Assembly (NCBI RefSeq): GCF_004000745.1
Contig: NZ_BILV01000052.1
Span: 1 to 44,096, forward strand
DNA: 44,096 nt
Direction: 5' to 3'
DNA from: Paenibacillus barengoltzii NBRC 101215
GTDB lineage: Bacteria; Bacillota; Bacilli; Paenibacillales; Paenibacillaceae
The first letter of the stretch is position 1, and every line of letters begins with the position of its first letter. The position numbers were made by a program, and so were the translations under genes. Shown piece after piece: positions 1 to 8,643 of the stretch. The notes under the pieces are model-generated. The model was not told the DNA's origin, did not search any database, and worked only from the letters and a program-made list of their open reading frames with translations.

Positions 1-156
1 ACTCTACCGCCGCTATTGGGCCCCATCCGGCAACAAACTGGACCGCCCCGGCCAAATAAGGTCCCCTCGGTCCGTTATATCAGTCTTCCCTGCGAATCTG
101 TACCGATAAGGGCTCTGAGGTCCATTAGAGCAAAAAGGCTATGTTGAACACGGTTC

Positions 157-1056
157 CTACACCAACTCGGCTCCCGTCAATCGCCGGTAAATTTCACGGT
201 ACCGCCGTGTCGTCTCTTCAACCACCTGCGCCGGAAGCGGGTCAGGCGGGCTCTCTTTATCCCAATCGGAACCGGCTAGGTACGTACGCACCGGCTCTTT
301 GTCCATACTGTCGATCTCGATGTCCAGCGCGTAGTTCTCTTTAGCCCAAAATCTCGATGCATCCGGCGTAAACATCTCATCGATCACAATCAACTTGCCG
401 TCCACCATCCCGAATTCCAGCTTGCAGTCTGCGAGCAGGATGCCGTGTTCCTCGCAGTAATCCCGGGCGTAGGCGTACATCTCCAGGCTGCGATCCCGCA
501 GCTGTTCAGCCAATTCCTGGCCGACTTTGTCCACCATCTCAGCGAACGAGATGTCCTCGTCGTGGCCCACGTCATTTTTCGCCGCCGGCGTAAAAATCGG
601 TTCCGCCAGCTTCGCGTTCTTCCGCAGCCCTTCCGGCAACTCAATGCCGTTAATCGTGCCGGTCTTCTCATACTGCCGCCAGCCGCCGCCGGTCACATAA
701 CCGCGCACCACACATTCAATGTCAATGCGTTCAGCTTTGCGGGTCACCATGATCCGGTTGCGCAACGCCTCGCGATGCTCTGACGGAATCACGTCCCCTA
801 GCCGCTCCACGTCCGTATGAATCACGTGATTCTCCAGCAGATGCTGCGTCTTGTCGAACCAAAACGCGCTCAGCCGGTTCAACACGTTCCCCTTGTCCGG
901 CACCGCCGGCTCCAGCACATAATCAAACGCGGAGATGCGGTCCGTGACCACGATCAAATAATGCTCGCCGAGGTCGTACAACTCCCGGACCTTGCCTTTG
1001 TACAGCAGCGGGGCCTTCACCAAATCCGCCGCGGTGGAAATTGCCGGTACCGTCAT
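157..1056 (-). CDS. purC: Phosphoribosylaminoimidazole-succinocarboxamide (SAICAR) synthase
   Basis: Joins aspartate to CAIR with ATP to give SAICAR in de novo purine synthesis (cytosolic). The N-terminal half carries the family motifs YKGKVRELYD, VTDRISAFD and ECVVRGYVTGGG. At 299 residues it is longer than the roughly 240-residue PurC of Bacillus subtilis and resembles the long, yeast-Ade1-like class, with a C-terminal DWDKESPPDPLP segment. The start is the ATG at 1056, preceded by GGGAGGAG at good spacing. It lies 34 bases after purB and is the last purine gene in the window; the 156 bases beyond its stop contain several GGACC/GGTCC repeats but no gene start I can recognise. Probably transcribed from the purE promoter. 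Confidence 0.97.
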   Translation of the reverse strand: MTVPAISTAADLVKAPLLYKGKVRELYDLGEHYLIVVTDRISAFDYVLEPAVPDKGNVLNRLSAFWFDKTQHLLENHVIHTDVERLGDVIPSEHREALRNRIMVTRKAERIDIECVVRGYVTGGGWRQYEKTGTINGIELPEGLRKNAKLAEPIFTPAAKNDVGHDEDISFAEMVDKVGQELAEQLRDRSLEMYAYARDYCEEHGILLADCKLEFGMVDGKLIVIDEMFTPDASRFWAKENYALDIEIDSMDKEPVRTYLAGSDWDKESPPDPLPAQVVEETTRRYREIYRRLTGAELV

Positions 1057-1090
1057 GAAGCTCTCCTCCCTATCACTGCAAGATCAGATC

Positions 1091-2389
1091 CTACTCAATC
1101 AATCCAAGCTTCCGGAAAATCGTATCCACATGCTTCAGATGCCAGGACGGATCAAAAGCATCATCAATTTCTTCTTTGCTTAAGACGCTGGTAATTTCCG
1201 GCGTCTCCTCAATAATGTCGCGGAATTGACGTTGGGTCTCCCACGCCTGCATCGCCCGCGGCTGCACAGTGTCGTACGCTTGCTCGCGGCTGAAGCCTTT
1301 GTCGATCAGCTTCGTCATCACGCGGCCGGAGAACGGTACGCCATAGGTGCGAGCCATGTTGCGCTTCATATTTTCCGGGAACACCGTTAGGTTCTTCACG
1401 ATATTGCCGAAGCGGTTCAGCATGTAGTTCAGCAGCATCGTCGCGTCCGGCAGAATCACCCGTTCCACCGAAGAGTGGGAAATGTCGCGTTCATGCCACA
1501 GCGTCACGTTCTCATAAGCCGAAATCATGTGACCGCGGATCACGCGGGACAAGCCGGAGATGTTCTCGCAGCCGATCGGGTTACGTTTATGCGGCATGGC
1601 CGAGGAGCCTTTTTGCCCTTTGGCGAAGGCCTCTTCCACCTCGCGGAATTCGCTCTTCTGCAACGCGCGAATTTCTGTGGCGAACTTGTCGAGCGAGGTC
1701 GCGATCAAAGCCAAGGTTGCCATATATTCGGCGTGACGATCGCGTTGCAGCGTCTGCGTCGAAATCGGCGCCGGTGTCGTGCCCAGCTTCCGGCAAACAA
1801 ATTCTTCTACAAACGGATCGATGTTCGCGTAAGTCCCAACGGCACCGGAGATTTTTCCGAATTGAACATTCTCAGCTGCCCGGCGGAACCGCTCCAGATT
1901 CCGTTTCATTTCTTCGTGCCAAAGCGCCATTTTCAGACCAAACGTGGTCGGCTCTGCGTGGACACCGTGGGTCCGCCCCATCATTGGGGTATCTTTATAA
2001 GCCAAGGCTTTTTCTTTGAGAATGTCGATAAAGTTCAAAATATCCCGTTCCAAAATCGCGTTGGCCTGCTTCAACAAATACCCCAGCGCCGTGTCGACGA
2101 CGTCGGTCGAGGTCAAGCCATAATGCACCCATTTCCGCTCCGGCCCCAAGCTTTCCGAGACGGCGCGGGTAAACGCGATGACGTCATGGCGGGTTTCCTG
2201 CTCAATTTCATAGATCCGGTTGATGTCAAACGAAGCCTTCTCGCGCAGCAGCTTGGCGTCTTCCTTCGGGATCACGCCAAGCTCGGCCCAAGCCTCGCAA
2301 GCGCACAGCTCCACTTCCAGCCAAGCCTTAAATTTGTTCTCCTCCGTCCAGATCGCTCTCATTTCCGGTCTGCTGTAGCGTTCGATCAT
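1091..2389 (-). CDS. purB: Adenylosuccinate lyase
   Basis: Cleaves SAICAR to AICAR plus fumarate, and adenylosuccinate to AMP plus fumarate, so it works in both the common and the AMP branch of purine synthesis. The 432-residue protein has the fumarase/aspartase superfamily signature [10 protein letters not shown] in its second half, the conserved [14 protein letters not shown] segment, and the TSTDVVDTA segment near residue 90. The length is typical. Its ATG overlaps the end of purK by four bases (ATGA-type junction), so translation is probably coupled. No internal promoter was seen. Confidence 0.97.
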   Translation of the reverse strand: MIERYSRPEMRAIWTEENKFKAWLEVELCACEAWAELGVIPKEDAKLLREKASFDINRIYEIEQETRHDVIAFTRAVSESLGPERKWVHYGLTSTDVVDTALGYLLKQANAILERDILNFIDILKEKALAYKDTPMMGRTHGVHAEPTTFGLKMALWHEEMKRNLERFRRAAENVQFGKISGAVGTYANIDPFVEEFVCRKLGTTPAPISTQTLQRDRHAEYMATLALIATSLDKFATEIRALQKSEFREVEEAFAKGQKGSSAMPHKRNPIGCENISGLSRVIRGHMISAYENVTLWHERDISHSSVERVILPDATMLLNYMLNRFGNIVKNLTVFPENMKRNMARTYGVPFSGRVMTKLIDKGFSREQAYDTVQPRAMQAWETQRQFRDIIEETPEITSVLSKEEIDDAFDPSWHLKHVDTIFRKLGLIE

Positions 2390-3600
2390 TTACGTTCATT
2401 CCTCCAAATGTTGGTTTGCTCTATCCAACGCAGCCCGTCCTCCACATTGCGGCAGATCAGATTGATATGCCCCATTTTCCGTTTAGGAGCGGCTCCGTGC
2501 TTTCCATATAAGTGTACTTTGGGGATCACCGGGAATCCAGTTTCACCGCCGGCTTCGCCAAACCACTGGCCCGTAACTACGGCCTTGCGTACCGCCTCCA
2601 AGTGTTCGCCCAAAATGTTGACCATCACGACCGGCGTTAACAGCTCCACTGGACCCAGGGGCAGATTGCAGATCGCCCGAACATGCTGTTCAAATTGGGA
2701 AGTCGTGCAAGCCTCCATCGTATAATGGCCGGAGTTGTGCGGTCTTGGCGCCAGTTCATTGACGAACAGCTCCCCGTCCTCGGTCAGAAACATCTCTACC
2801 GCCAGCAGGCCAACGGCCTCCAAGCCTTCGGCGATTCGGGCCGCGAGCCGTTCCGCCTCCCGTTGCACCTGCTCCTCCACGCGAGCCGGCACAATCGAGA
2901 CATGCAAAATATTGTCGATATGAATATTCTCCGCTACGGGGAACGTCTTTATTTCTCCGCGCGGGCTGCGCGCCGCAATCACCGACAGCTCCTTGACGAA
3001 CGGGACAAATTGCTCGAGCACGAGCTCGGTCCCAGCCCGGCTCAACTCGGCGTAGGCCGGCGCAATCTCGGCCTCGCTGCGAATGACCCATTGGCCTTTG
3101 CCGTCATACCCGCCGGTGGCCGTCTTCAGCACAGCCGGAAGGCCCAACCGAGCCACGGCTGCGCGCAACTCTTCCTCGCTGCCGATCTCTGCGTACGGCG
3201 CGACCTTCACGCCCGCTGCTTCGATGGCTCGCTTCTCCCGCAACCGATGCTGAGTGGTATACAGCAATCGGCTGCCTTGGGGCACGTACGATGCTTCCTC
3301 CAACAACGCGGCTACGCCGGCGTCGACGTTTTCGAACTCGTACGTGATCACATCGGCCCGCGCCGCGAGCTCACGCGCCGCGTCCTGGTCATCGTAGCGG
3401 GCGACGATCTGCCCCGCTACCTGACCGCAAGGCGCATCCGGCGTCGGATCCATGGCTACGAATCGGTAGCCAAGATTGCTCCCGGCCAGCGCCATCATCC
3501 GGCCAAGCTGTCCGCCGCCCAGCACGCCGATCGTTGCGCCCGGCGCAATCACCGGGGCGCCATTGCTGCCGCCTGTTTTGCCCATCACGCCGCTGCTCAT
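2386..3600 (-). CDS. purK: N5-carboxyaminoimidazole ribonucleotide synthase, ATPase subunit
   Basis: ATP-grasp enzyme that carboxylates AIR with bicarbonate to N5-CAIR, the substrate of PurE. The N-terminal dinucleotide-like loop [12 protein letters not shown] is visible near residue 26. The ATP-grasp core follows ([26 protein letters not shown]) and ends with the family segment [13 protein letters not shown]. At 404 residues it is slightly long because of a 20-residue Gly/Ala-rich N-terminal extension; a later start is possible but no better one was seen. It overlaps purE by four bases at its start and purB by four at its end, indicating a tightly coupled purE-purK-purB unit. Confidence 0.96.
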   Translation of the reverse strand: MSSGVMGKTGGSNGAPVIAPGATIGVLGGGQLGRMMALAGSNLGYRFVAMDPTPDAPCGQVAGQIVARYDDQDAARELAARADVITYEFENVDAGVAALLEEASYVPQGSRLLYTTQHRLREKRAIEAAGVKVAPYAEIGSEEELRAAVARLGLPAVLKTATGGYDGKGQWVIRSEAEIAPAYAELSRAGTELVLEQFVPFVKELSVIAARSPRGEIKTFPVAENIHIDNILHVSIVPARVEEQVQREAERLAARIAEGLEAVGLLAVEMFLTEDGELFVNELAPRPHNSGHYTMEACTTSQFEQHVRAICNLPLGPVELLTPVVMVNILGEHLEAVRKAVVTGQWFGEAGGETGFPVIPKVHLYGKHGAAPKRKMGHINLICRNVEDGLRWIEQTNIWRNERK

Positions 3601-4094
3601 TCCGCGGCTCCCAACTCCGAGCTGCTCTCCAGCACCTCGGCTTTGATCCGATCGCGGCGCTCCTGCACCCGGCGCATGACCTCAGGGTCAAACGCACCCA
3701 GAATTTGCGCCGCCAGCAGCCCGGCGTTGATCGCCCCGGCTTTGCCGATCGCTACCGTCGCCACCGGGATGCCGCCTGGCATCTGCACGATCGACAGCAG
3801 CGAATCAAGCCCGTTCAACGCGGCCGACTTCACCGGCACGCCGATGACGGGCAGCGTAGTTTTGGCCGCCACCATCCCCGGCAGGTGGGCGGCTCCGCCA
3901 GCCCCGGCGATGATGACCTTCAAACCACGGGCTGCGGCCTGTTCGGCAAATTCAAACATCAAATCCGGGGTGCGGTGCGCAGATACGACATTTTTTTCGT
4001 AAGGAATCTGCAGTTCATCCAAAACGGCACAGGCATGGGACATCGTCTCCCAGTCCGATTTGCTGCCCATGATTACGGCGACTTGTGCTGTCAT
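3597..4094 (-). CDS. purE: N5-carboxyaminoimidazole ribonucleotide mutase
   Basis: Converts N5-CAIR to CAIR. The 165-residue protein shows the class I PurE hallmarks: [10 protein letters not shown] at the substrate loop, SAHRTPDLM with the catalytic histidine, and [13 protein letters not shown] followed by LPVIGVPV. The start ATG at 4094 has GGAGG eight bases upstream. First gene of the purine operon in this window; its leader of about 340 bases contains a guanine-type riboswitch and hairpins that can act as terminators. The promoter and PurR boxes are further upstream. Confidence 0.97.
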   Translation of the reverse strand: MTAQVAVIMGSKSDWETMSHACAVLDELQIPYEKNVVSAHRTPDLMFEFAEQAAARGLKVIIAGAGGAAHLPGMVAAKTTLPVIGVPVKSAALNGLDSLLSIVQMPGGIPVATVAIGKAGAINAGLLAAQILGAFDPEVMRRVQERRDRIKAEVLESSSELGAAE

Positions 4095-4153
4095 GCCTCA
4101 ACCTCCACGTTCATATTTCTTGTGAACCTATCTATAGGATTAGCCGAATACGT

Positions 4154-4205
4154 AAAAAGGGCCCCGAACTTCCTGGGAACACTATTTCCCGAAATTCGCG
4201 GACCC
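4154..4205 (-). terminator. Strong intrinsic terminator hairpin in the purE leader
   Basis: On the minus strand a long stem is formed by GGGTCC(G)CGAATTTC pairing with GGAAGTTCGGGGCCC, with an inner GGGAA/TTCCC stem, directly followed by TTTTT. It lies about 60 bases upstream of the purE start. It is the stronger of two candidate terminators below the riboswitch and may be the actual controlled terminator or a second checkpoint. Confidence 0.75.
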
Positions 4206-4288
4206 TGCGAAATACGACACCTGCGTGCGGGCAGCTACAGCCTCGCCGCTGGCAACGCAAAGCCCGGTGCTTACAAGCCCAGGCTCAT

Positions 4289-4319
4289 AAAAAGAAGGCC
4301 TTCCGTGCGGAGTAGCCTT
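4289..4319 (-). terminator. Riboswitch-proximal terminator hairpin
   Basis: About 19 bases below the aptamer the minus-strand RNA can form AAGGC/GCCTT with an inner TCCG-CA-CGGA stem, followed by CTTTTT. The position fits the expression platform of a transcription-terminating guanine riboswitch. Between this hairpin and the next terminator there is a further imperfect hairpin (4261-4286). Confidence 0.6.
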
Positions 4320-4337
4320 ACCTTCATCACGTATTCG

Positions 4338-4404
4338 CTCGTAGTCCGAAAATTTACGGTTCTCGGGTAGAAACTTCCGGGCCCTATTCCCGGCATTATA
4401 CGAG
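4338..4404 (-). promoter_or_regulatory. Purine (guanine-type) riboswitch aptamer upstream of purE
   Basis: The minus strand matches the purine aptamer: P1 CTCGTA/TACGAG, J1/2 TATAAT, a P2 hairpin with the conserved ATAGGG loop region, J2/3 GTTTCTACC, a P3 hairpin with CCGTAAATT, and J3/1 ending GGACTACGAG. The base that decides ligand specificity is C (GACTAC rather than GATTAT), which predicts guanine or hypoxanthine rather than adenine. High ligand would favour termination ahead of purE. Confidence 0.93.
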
Positions 4405-4441
4405 ATTATGATGTTCGGCGGCGAGCCGCCTTTCCTCTCCT

Positions 4442-4471
4442 AGTGTACCAATGGCGGACACGGGATGTCAA
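4442..4471 (-). promoter_or_regulatory. Sigma-A promoter of the pur operon
   Basis: On the minus strand TTGACA (4466-4471) is separated by 18 bases from TACACT (4442-4447). This places the transcription start near 4435, about 30 bases before the riboswitch aptamer. The PurR boxes lie immediately upstream of the -35 element. Confidence 0.8.
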
Positions 4472-4474
4472 CTC

Positions 4475-4518
4475 AAATCCGAACATTAAAAGAATGTAAA
4501 ATCCGAATGTTCGTTTTT
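4475..4518. promoter_or_regulatory. Pair of PurR boxes (PurBoxes), inverted
   Basis: AAATCCGAACATT at 4475-4487 matches the Bacillus PurBox consensus AWWWCCGAACWWT exactly. An inverted second copy, AAAAACGAACATT on the minus strand at 4506-4518, has one mismatch. The 18-base gap and inverted arrangement resemble PurR control regions of B. subtilis. Their position next to the -35 element predicts PurR repression relieved by PRPP. Confidence 0.85.
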
Positions 4519-4538
4519 GAACAATGTCTCCCCAACAC

Positions 4539-4567
4539 AAAAAACCTAGTCTGTCAAACAGACTAGG
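4539..4567 (-). terminator. Intrinsic terminator downstream of the glnL-like gene
   Basis: Perfect 10-bp stem CCTAGTCTGT/ACAGACTAGG with a three-base loop, followed on the minus strand by TTTTTT. It ends the transcript of the glnK-glnL-like genes just before the pur promoter. Confidence 0.88.
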
Positions 4568-4920
4568 GTCTCTATCGAATGCGGTTCTGGGTCAGAAGTC
4601 TACCGCAAATATACTGTAAAAAGTACCTTTAATTTTGCCTATCCTCCGTATTTGAAAACAATTAGATGTAAAAGTTACTCTTAATTCGGACCAAAACCCC
4701 AAAATTCCAATCTACCGCTCAAAATAACAGCAGGATTTCCAGTTAAATTGCTAAAATCTCGCCGATTCCCCGAAATTAACCTTACTTATTCCAGTTATTT
4801 TAGATTTCAGCCTGACGACCGGTCGACAACCTGCGCTCTACCACTTTATTCGGCGATATCTGCGTCCCTTACTTTAGTTGCACGCCCGCTTATGCATTAG
4901 CCCCAATTCCAATTCATCTC
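4568..4920. other. Noncoding stretch downstream of glnL
   Basis: About 350 AT-richer bases between the glnL stop and its terminator. No open reading frame with a ribosome binding site, no tRNA and no clear repeat was seen. It is probably the 3' untranslated region of the glnK-glnL transcript. Confidence 0.5.
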
Positions 4921-5832
4921 TCAGCCGCCCAACTGCTCCTGCACTTCAATGAACAACACCTGCAGGAACTTCTTAATATTCACCTTCCCCTTGTTGTTGC
5001 CCGGCTCGCGCCCTTCCTCGATCTCCTTCATCTTGAGCCGCACATCCTCGAAATCAAAATAGAGCGGAGCATAATACTCAAACCGAGGGTTTCCGTAATC
5101 TGTCAAGCCCAGCGAAGCCAGGTTCGTCAGCCCGGCCATCAATGCGCGGCGCAGCCGCTGCTCGATCGCCTTGACCTCCTTGTTGATCTCCTCAGGCCTT
5201 GTCTTGTACGTGGCTGCGGTTTGACGATACAACTCCTTCAGCGGCGGCAGATTCCCGCCAGGTTCACTTCCCCGCTCCAGCAGCAGCTCCATGATGTTGA
5301 TCATATCGCGGCTGCCGCTTTCGCCAATCAACCCCATATTCATCAGGATCGGTTGAATCGCCTCTCGGACCGTTCGCTTGTGCTGACCCGCCGGCGGTGC
5401 GCTGCGCAAGTCCTCCAGCTTCTTCAGACTCGATTTGATTTCATCTAAATAGTGTCCTAACGCATAGCGTTCGTTGATTTTCCGCAGCACCGTCTCCACT
5501 TCGATCCGGTTGATCGGCTTGCGAATGAAGAACTCAATCCCGCTTCGGTACGCCCGTCCAACCATGTCTTGATTTTCGATCTGGGAGATCATCACGAATC
5601 GGGAGCTGCAGCCTTGAGCGCGCAAGGAATCGATCACCTCAATACCGTCCTGATCGGGCATCAGCAAATCCATCAGCACGATATCCGGCGGCTCGCTTAA
5701 AATTTGCCGCACTCCCTCCGCTCCGCCGCCAGCTGTCCCCGTCACTTCGCCCAGACCGCTGTCCTCGATAATGTACTGCAGCATTTTTCGTGCACTGGCA
5801 TCATCGTCAACGATACAAAAAGAGAGCGGCAT
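4921..5832 (-). CDS. glnL: GlnL/YcbB-like two-component response regulator
   Basis: Predicted cytosolic response regulator. Residues 1-120 form a receiver domain: acidic DDD near residue 10, phospho-acceptor Asp55 in IVLMDLLMPD, and FIRKPI as the conserved lysine loop. The rest (about 130-300) matches the YcbB-type output domain of the B. subtilis GlnL family by its general layout (multiple helices, TYKTRPEEINKEVKAIEQRLRRA), rather than a common OmpR or NarL domain. The start ATG has AAGGAGG eight bases upstream. The adjacent kinase gene and the glutamine transporter further upstream support a role in glutamine sensing; the direct target is inferred. A terminator follows at 4539-4567. Confidence 0.85.
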   Translation of the reverse strand: MPLSFCIVDDDASARKMLQYIIEDSGLGEVTGTAGGGAEGVRQILSEPPDIVLMDLLMPDQDGIEVIDSLRAQGCSSRFVMISQIENQDMVGRAYRSGIEFFIRKPINRIEVETVLRKINERYALGHYLDEIKSSLKKLEDLRSAPPAGQHKRTVREAIQPILMNMGLIGESGSRDMINIMELLLERGSEPGGNLPPLKELYRQTAATYKTRPEEINKEVKAIEQRLRRALMAGLTNLASLGLTDYGNPRFEYYAPLYFDFEDVRLKMKEIEEGREPGNNKGKVNIKKFLQVLFIEVQEQLGG

Positions 5833-5899
5833 CGGATAACCTCCTTACACTTTAGGTTATAAGCGGTTTGCCAAGGATACGGTTGAAACGAAACTAGCT

Positions 5900-7207
5900 T
5901 TAAGCCGGCGCCGCCGACTTCTGCAAGCTTGGGGTCGGAATCCGGATTTGGACCATCGCGCCGCCCAGCCCGGGGGCCGTCCCCAGCGAGATGTCCCCGC
6001 CGAACCGGGTCACGATATCGCGCACATGGGATAATCCTATCCCCGTCGCCGCGACGCCTTCCTCATCAAATTTGGTCGTAAAGCCTGGTTCAAAGACCAG
6101 CTCCCGCTCGTCCTGCGGGAAGCCGCTCCCGCTGTCACTCACCGTAAGCAAGGTCGATCCCGCATGCTCGCGAATCTCCAAATGAATCTGTCCCCGGCCC
6201 TGGATCGCCTCTACCGCATTGGCCGTCAAGTTCCCCAGCAGCGTCAGCAAGGGAATGTAGTTGGCCGTATCGTAATCCAGGGAGATTTTCTGCGTAAACA
6301 CGATTTGCTTCCCCAAATAATCGGCATACTGCCGTGTGCTGTCAATGATATATTGGACCAAGTTCGACAGCGGCATATCCCCCGGGACTTCACGGTCGGT
6401 CAGCTTAATCAGCCCCGCCAAAATCCGTTGCGAATCCTTCTTCACCTCATGGATCTGTTCCGTAATCCCAAGAATATAACGCTTATGCTCCTCCAGGCCT
6501 TCCTCCGATAACCGACGGTACATCTCATAGCTGCGCAAGGTCAACTCCTCCAACGTACCAATGGATTTCTTCAGGTAGAAGACCTCTCCATATAGGCCGG
6601 AGCTAAAACTAAGCATCTGTTCAATCCGCCGATTCTGCTCCTGCTGCATGATCCGCATCCGGCTGACGGAAATGCTGCTGTAAATCCCGGTAACAAAATA
6701 AGTACGCAGCATGGCAATCATCATGAGAAACGCCCACTCGTTCAGCTTAAACGTCGCCGTGCCAGTTACCAACAACCGAGTCAGCAGCTCCGACTCATTG
6801 GACATCAGATCGATGACCGCGGTCACGGCTCCCAGCACCAAAGGATAGAAGCGATCCAAGCGCCGTTTGATCAGGCTCATCCCTAGTGCGAACACGATAT
6901 AATACACCGCCGCCGAGCAATGTCTTGTCACGCTCTCCGCCACAGTCAAGCCGTTGTCCAGCACCTGATCCAGTCCTGTACGAAACAGCAGCACTACCAC
7001 GCCGGTGATGACGCCCGTCACGAGGTACGGCAACTGCCGCAGCAGCAGCAAAAACAACAAAAACGCGCTGCTCCCCAGACCAATCCGAAAGATGTCGCCG
7101 ACAAACGGATTGATCTTCAGTTCCCCCGCCAAGGCCGTCCCGATCGCGATGACCGCGATCTGAACGTAAGCGGATCTTTGAAAGGTCTTGATAATCACGC
7201 TCCGCAT
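5900..7207 (-). CDS. glnK: GlnK-like sensor histidine kinase
   Basis: Membrane sensor kinase, partner of the response regulator 67 bases downstream. The N-terminal half (to about residue 190) has several hydrophobic segments consistent with five or six membrane helices. A dimerisation region follows with the putative phosphorylated His in IHEVKKD, then an HATPase domain with N box GNLTANAVEAI, G1 DSGSGFP and G2 GIGLSHVRDIVTRFGG. The reading frame is open up to 7255 (GTG), but the ATG at 7207 has GGGGGAG at suitable distance, so I use it (435 residues). The gene pair resembles B. subtilis glnK-glnL, which controls glutamine use; the linkage to glnQHMP here strengthens that reading. Confidence 0.85.
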   Translation of the reverse strand: MRSVIIKTFQRSAYVQIAVIAIGTALAGELKINPFVGDIFRIGLGSSAFLLFLLLLRQLPYLVTGVITGVVVLLFRTGLDQVLDNGLTVAESVTRHCSAAVYYIVFALGMSLIKRRLDRFYPLVLGAVTAVIDLMSNESELLTRLLVTGTATFKLNEWAFLMMIAMLRTYFVTGIYSSISVSRMRIMQQEQNRRIEQMLSFSSGLYGEVFYLKKSIGTLEELTLRSYEMYRRLSEEGLEEHKRYILGITEQIHEVKKDSQRILAGLIKLTDREVPGDMPLSNLVQYIIDSTRQYADYLGKQIVFTQKISLDYDTANYIPLLTLLGNLTANAVEAIQGRGQIHLEIREHAGSTLLTVSDSGSGFPQDERELVFEPGFTTKFDEEGVAATGIGLSHVRDIVTRFGGDISLGTAPGLGGAMVQIRIPTPSLQKSAAPA

Positions 7208-7317
7208 CCCCGCTCCCCCGGATTCCGTGAGTGATTTTGATCCATATCGTACCACATCCAGGGAAGGATGACTATGCCTTATATACCATTATATGTTAGT
7301 ATTGTGTCAGTTGATGC

Positions 7318-7968
7318 CTAAGCTCGCCGTGCCTCCAAGCGTCTCGAGATTACCGAAAGCACAAAATTGACAGTAAAATAAATCAGTGCCACCAGCATCA
7401 AAATCGGTATCGTATACGTGTAGCCGTGACCAATGACGATCCCCGCATGGTGCATCAGCTCCGGCAAGGAGATGACCACCGCCAGCGACGTGTCCTTGAG
7501 CAGCGAAATGAACTGGCTCACTAATGGCGGCACCATCCGCCGCAAGCCTTGCGGCAGCACGATGTGCCATAGCGTCTGAACAGCGCTGAGTCCTGACGAA
7601 CGGGCCGCCTCGATTTGTCCTTTGTCGATGGAGGCGAGGCCGCTGCGCACGATTTCGGAGATCATCGCGGCCTCAAAGATCGTCAGCCCGGTTACCGTCG
7701 CGGCGACAAGCCCAAGCTTGATGCCGACCTCCGGCAAGGCGAACCGCATGAAGAAGATGATGAGCAGCAGAGGCAAATTGCGGATCAGCTCAACCCCCAC
7801 CAGCATGATAGGCGACAGCACGGGCAATTTCGTATACCGGATTACGCCCACAATACAGCCGATCAGGAAGCTTAGCACGATGGACAGCCCGGCGACAATC
7901 AACGTCACGTAAAGTCCATCCGCTAAGAAGCGCAAATTCTCCGCACTGTACGCCCCAGCAAAATCCAT
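7318..7968 (-). CDS. glnP: Polar amino acid (glutamine) ABC transporter permease
   Basis: Inner-membrane permease of the His/Glu/Gln/Arg importer family, 216 residues. It has about five membrane segments and the EAA loop EAARSSGLSAVQTLWHIVLPQGLRRMVPP, which contacts the ATPase. An AAAGGAGG site lies 11 bases before the ATG at 7968. It is the fourth gene of glnQ-H-M-P and starts 18 bases after glnM ends. Substrate is inferred from the neighbouring GlnK/GlnL pair and GlnR box; glutamate or another polar amino acid remains possible. Confidence 0.88.
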   Translation of the reverse strand: MDFAGAYSAENLRFLADGLYVTLIVAGLSIVLSFLIGCIVGVIRYTKLPVLSPIMLVGVELIRNLPLLLIIFFMRFALPEVGIKLGLVAATVTGLTIFEAAMISEIVRSGLASIDKGQIEAARSSGLSAVQTLWHIVLPQGLRRMVPPLVSQFISLLKDTSLAVVISLPELMHHAGIVIGHGYTYTIPILMLVALIYFTVNFVLSVISRRLEARRA

Positions 7969-7986
7969 CGAACTTCAGGCCTCCTT

Positions 7987-8637
7987 TCAGTATTTTTTCT
8001 CAAGTCTTCGCTCCCACACCCTTACGCCATAACTCAAAGGCAAGGTCAGCACCAGATAGAACAACGCGACAAAAATATAAGTATCAAACGTCCGGTACGT
8101 ATCGGCATTTACGATGTCGGCAAAATACATCAGGTCAAGCCCGGCCACAATCGTTAAAACTGATGAGTTTTTGATTAAATTGATGAACTGGTTCCCGAGC
8201 GGCGGAATCACCAGCTTGATGGCCTGCGGCAGGATTATATGCAGCATCGTTTGCACGTAGCTCAACCCGGACGAGCGGGCCGCCTCCGTTTGCCCTTGGG
8301 GGATCGCTTGAATCCCGGCACGAATTGCTTCAGCAATGAACGAAGAGGTGTATACCGCAAGCCCGATTGTCCCCGCCGTGAAACCGTCCAGCGGTAAACC
8401 TAAAGCGGCTGGTCCATAATAGAAAATGTATACGACAAGCAGCAACGGAATATTGCGGATAAATTCCACGTAACCTGTTCCGAACCAGCGCAGGGGCCGG
8501 ACGGGGCCGATGCGGAACACCGCGATCAAGGCGCCCAGCACGAAGCTTCCGACCAGCGCCAGCAAGCTGGACAACACCGTTCCCCGGAACCCTTCCAGGT
8601 ACACGTCAAAATAGTCAGTTAGAATCGTAAAATCCAT
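7987..8637 (-). CDS. glnM: Polar amino acid (glutamine) ABC transporter permease
   Basis: Second permease subunit, about 216 residues, paralogous to the downstream permease. The EAA loop is EAARSSGLSYVQTMLHIILP. It is preceded by hydrophobic segments consistent with the five-helix His-permease-type fold. A GTG at 8640 directly precedes the ATG at 8637; neither has a strong ribosome binding site, so translation may be coupled to glnH, which ends only a few bases upstream. Forms a heterodimeric channel with GlnP, energised by GlnQ and fed by GlnH. Confidence 0.87.
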   Translation of the reverse strand: MDFTILTDYFDVYLEGFRGTVLSSLLALVGSFVLGALIAVFRIGPVRPLRWFGTGYVEFIRNIPLLLVVYIFYYGPAALGLPLDGFTAGTIGLAVYTSSFIAEAIRAGIQAIPQGQTEAARSSGLSYVQTMLHIILPQAIKLVIPPLGNQFINLIKNSSVLTIVAGLDLMYFADIVNADTYRTFDTYIFVALFYLVLTLPLSYGVRVWERRLEKKY

Positions 8638-8643
8638 CACGAA

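Noticed and set aside
2683..4002. Long plus-strand frame opposite purK and purE
   Set aside because: Shadow frame of GC-rich coding sequence; the minus-strand purine genes are unambiguous.
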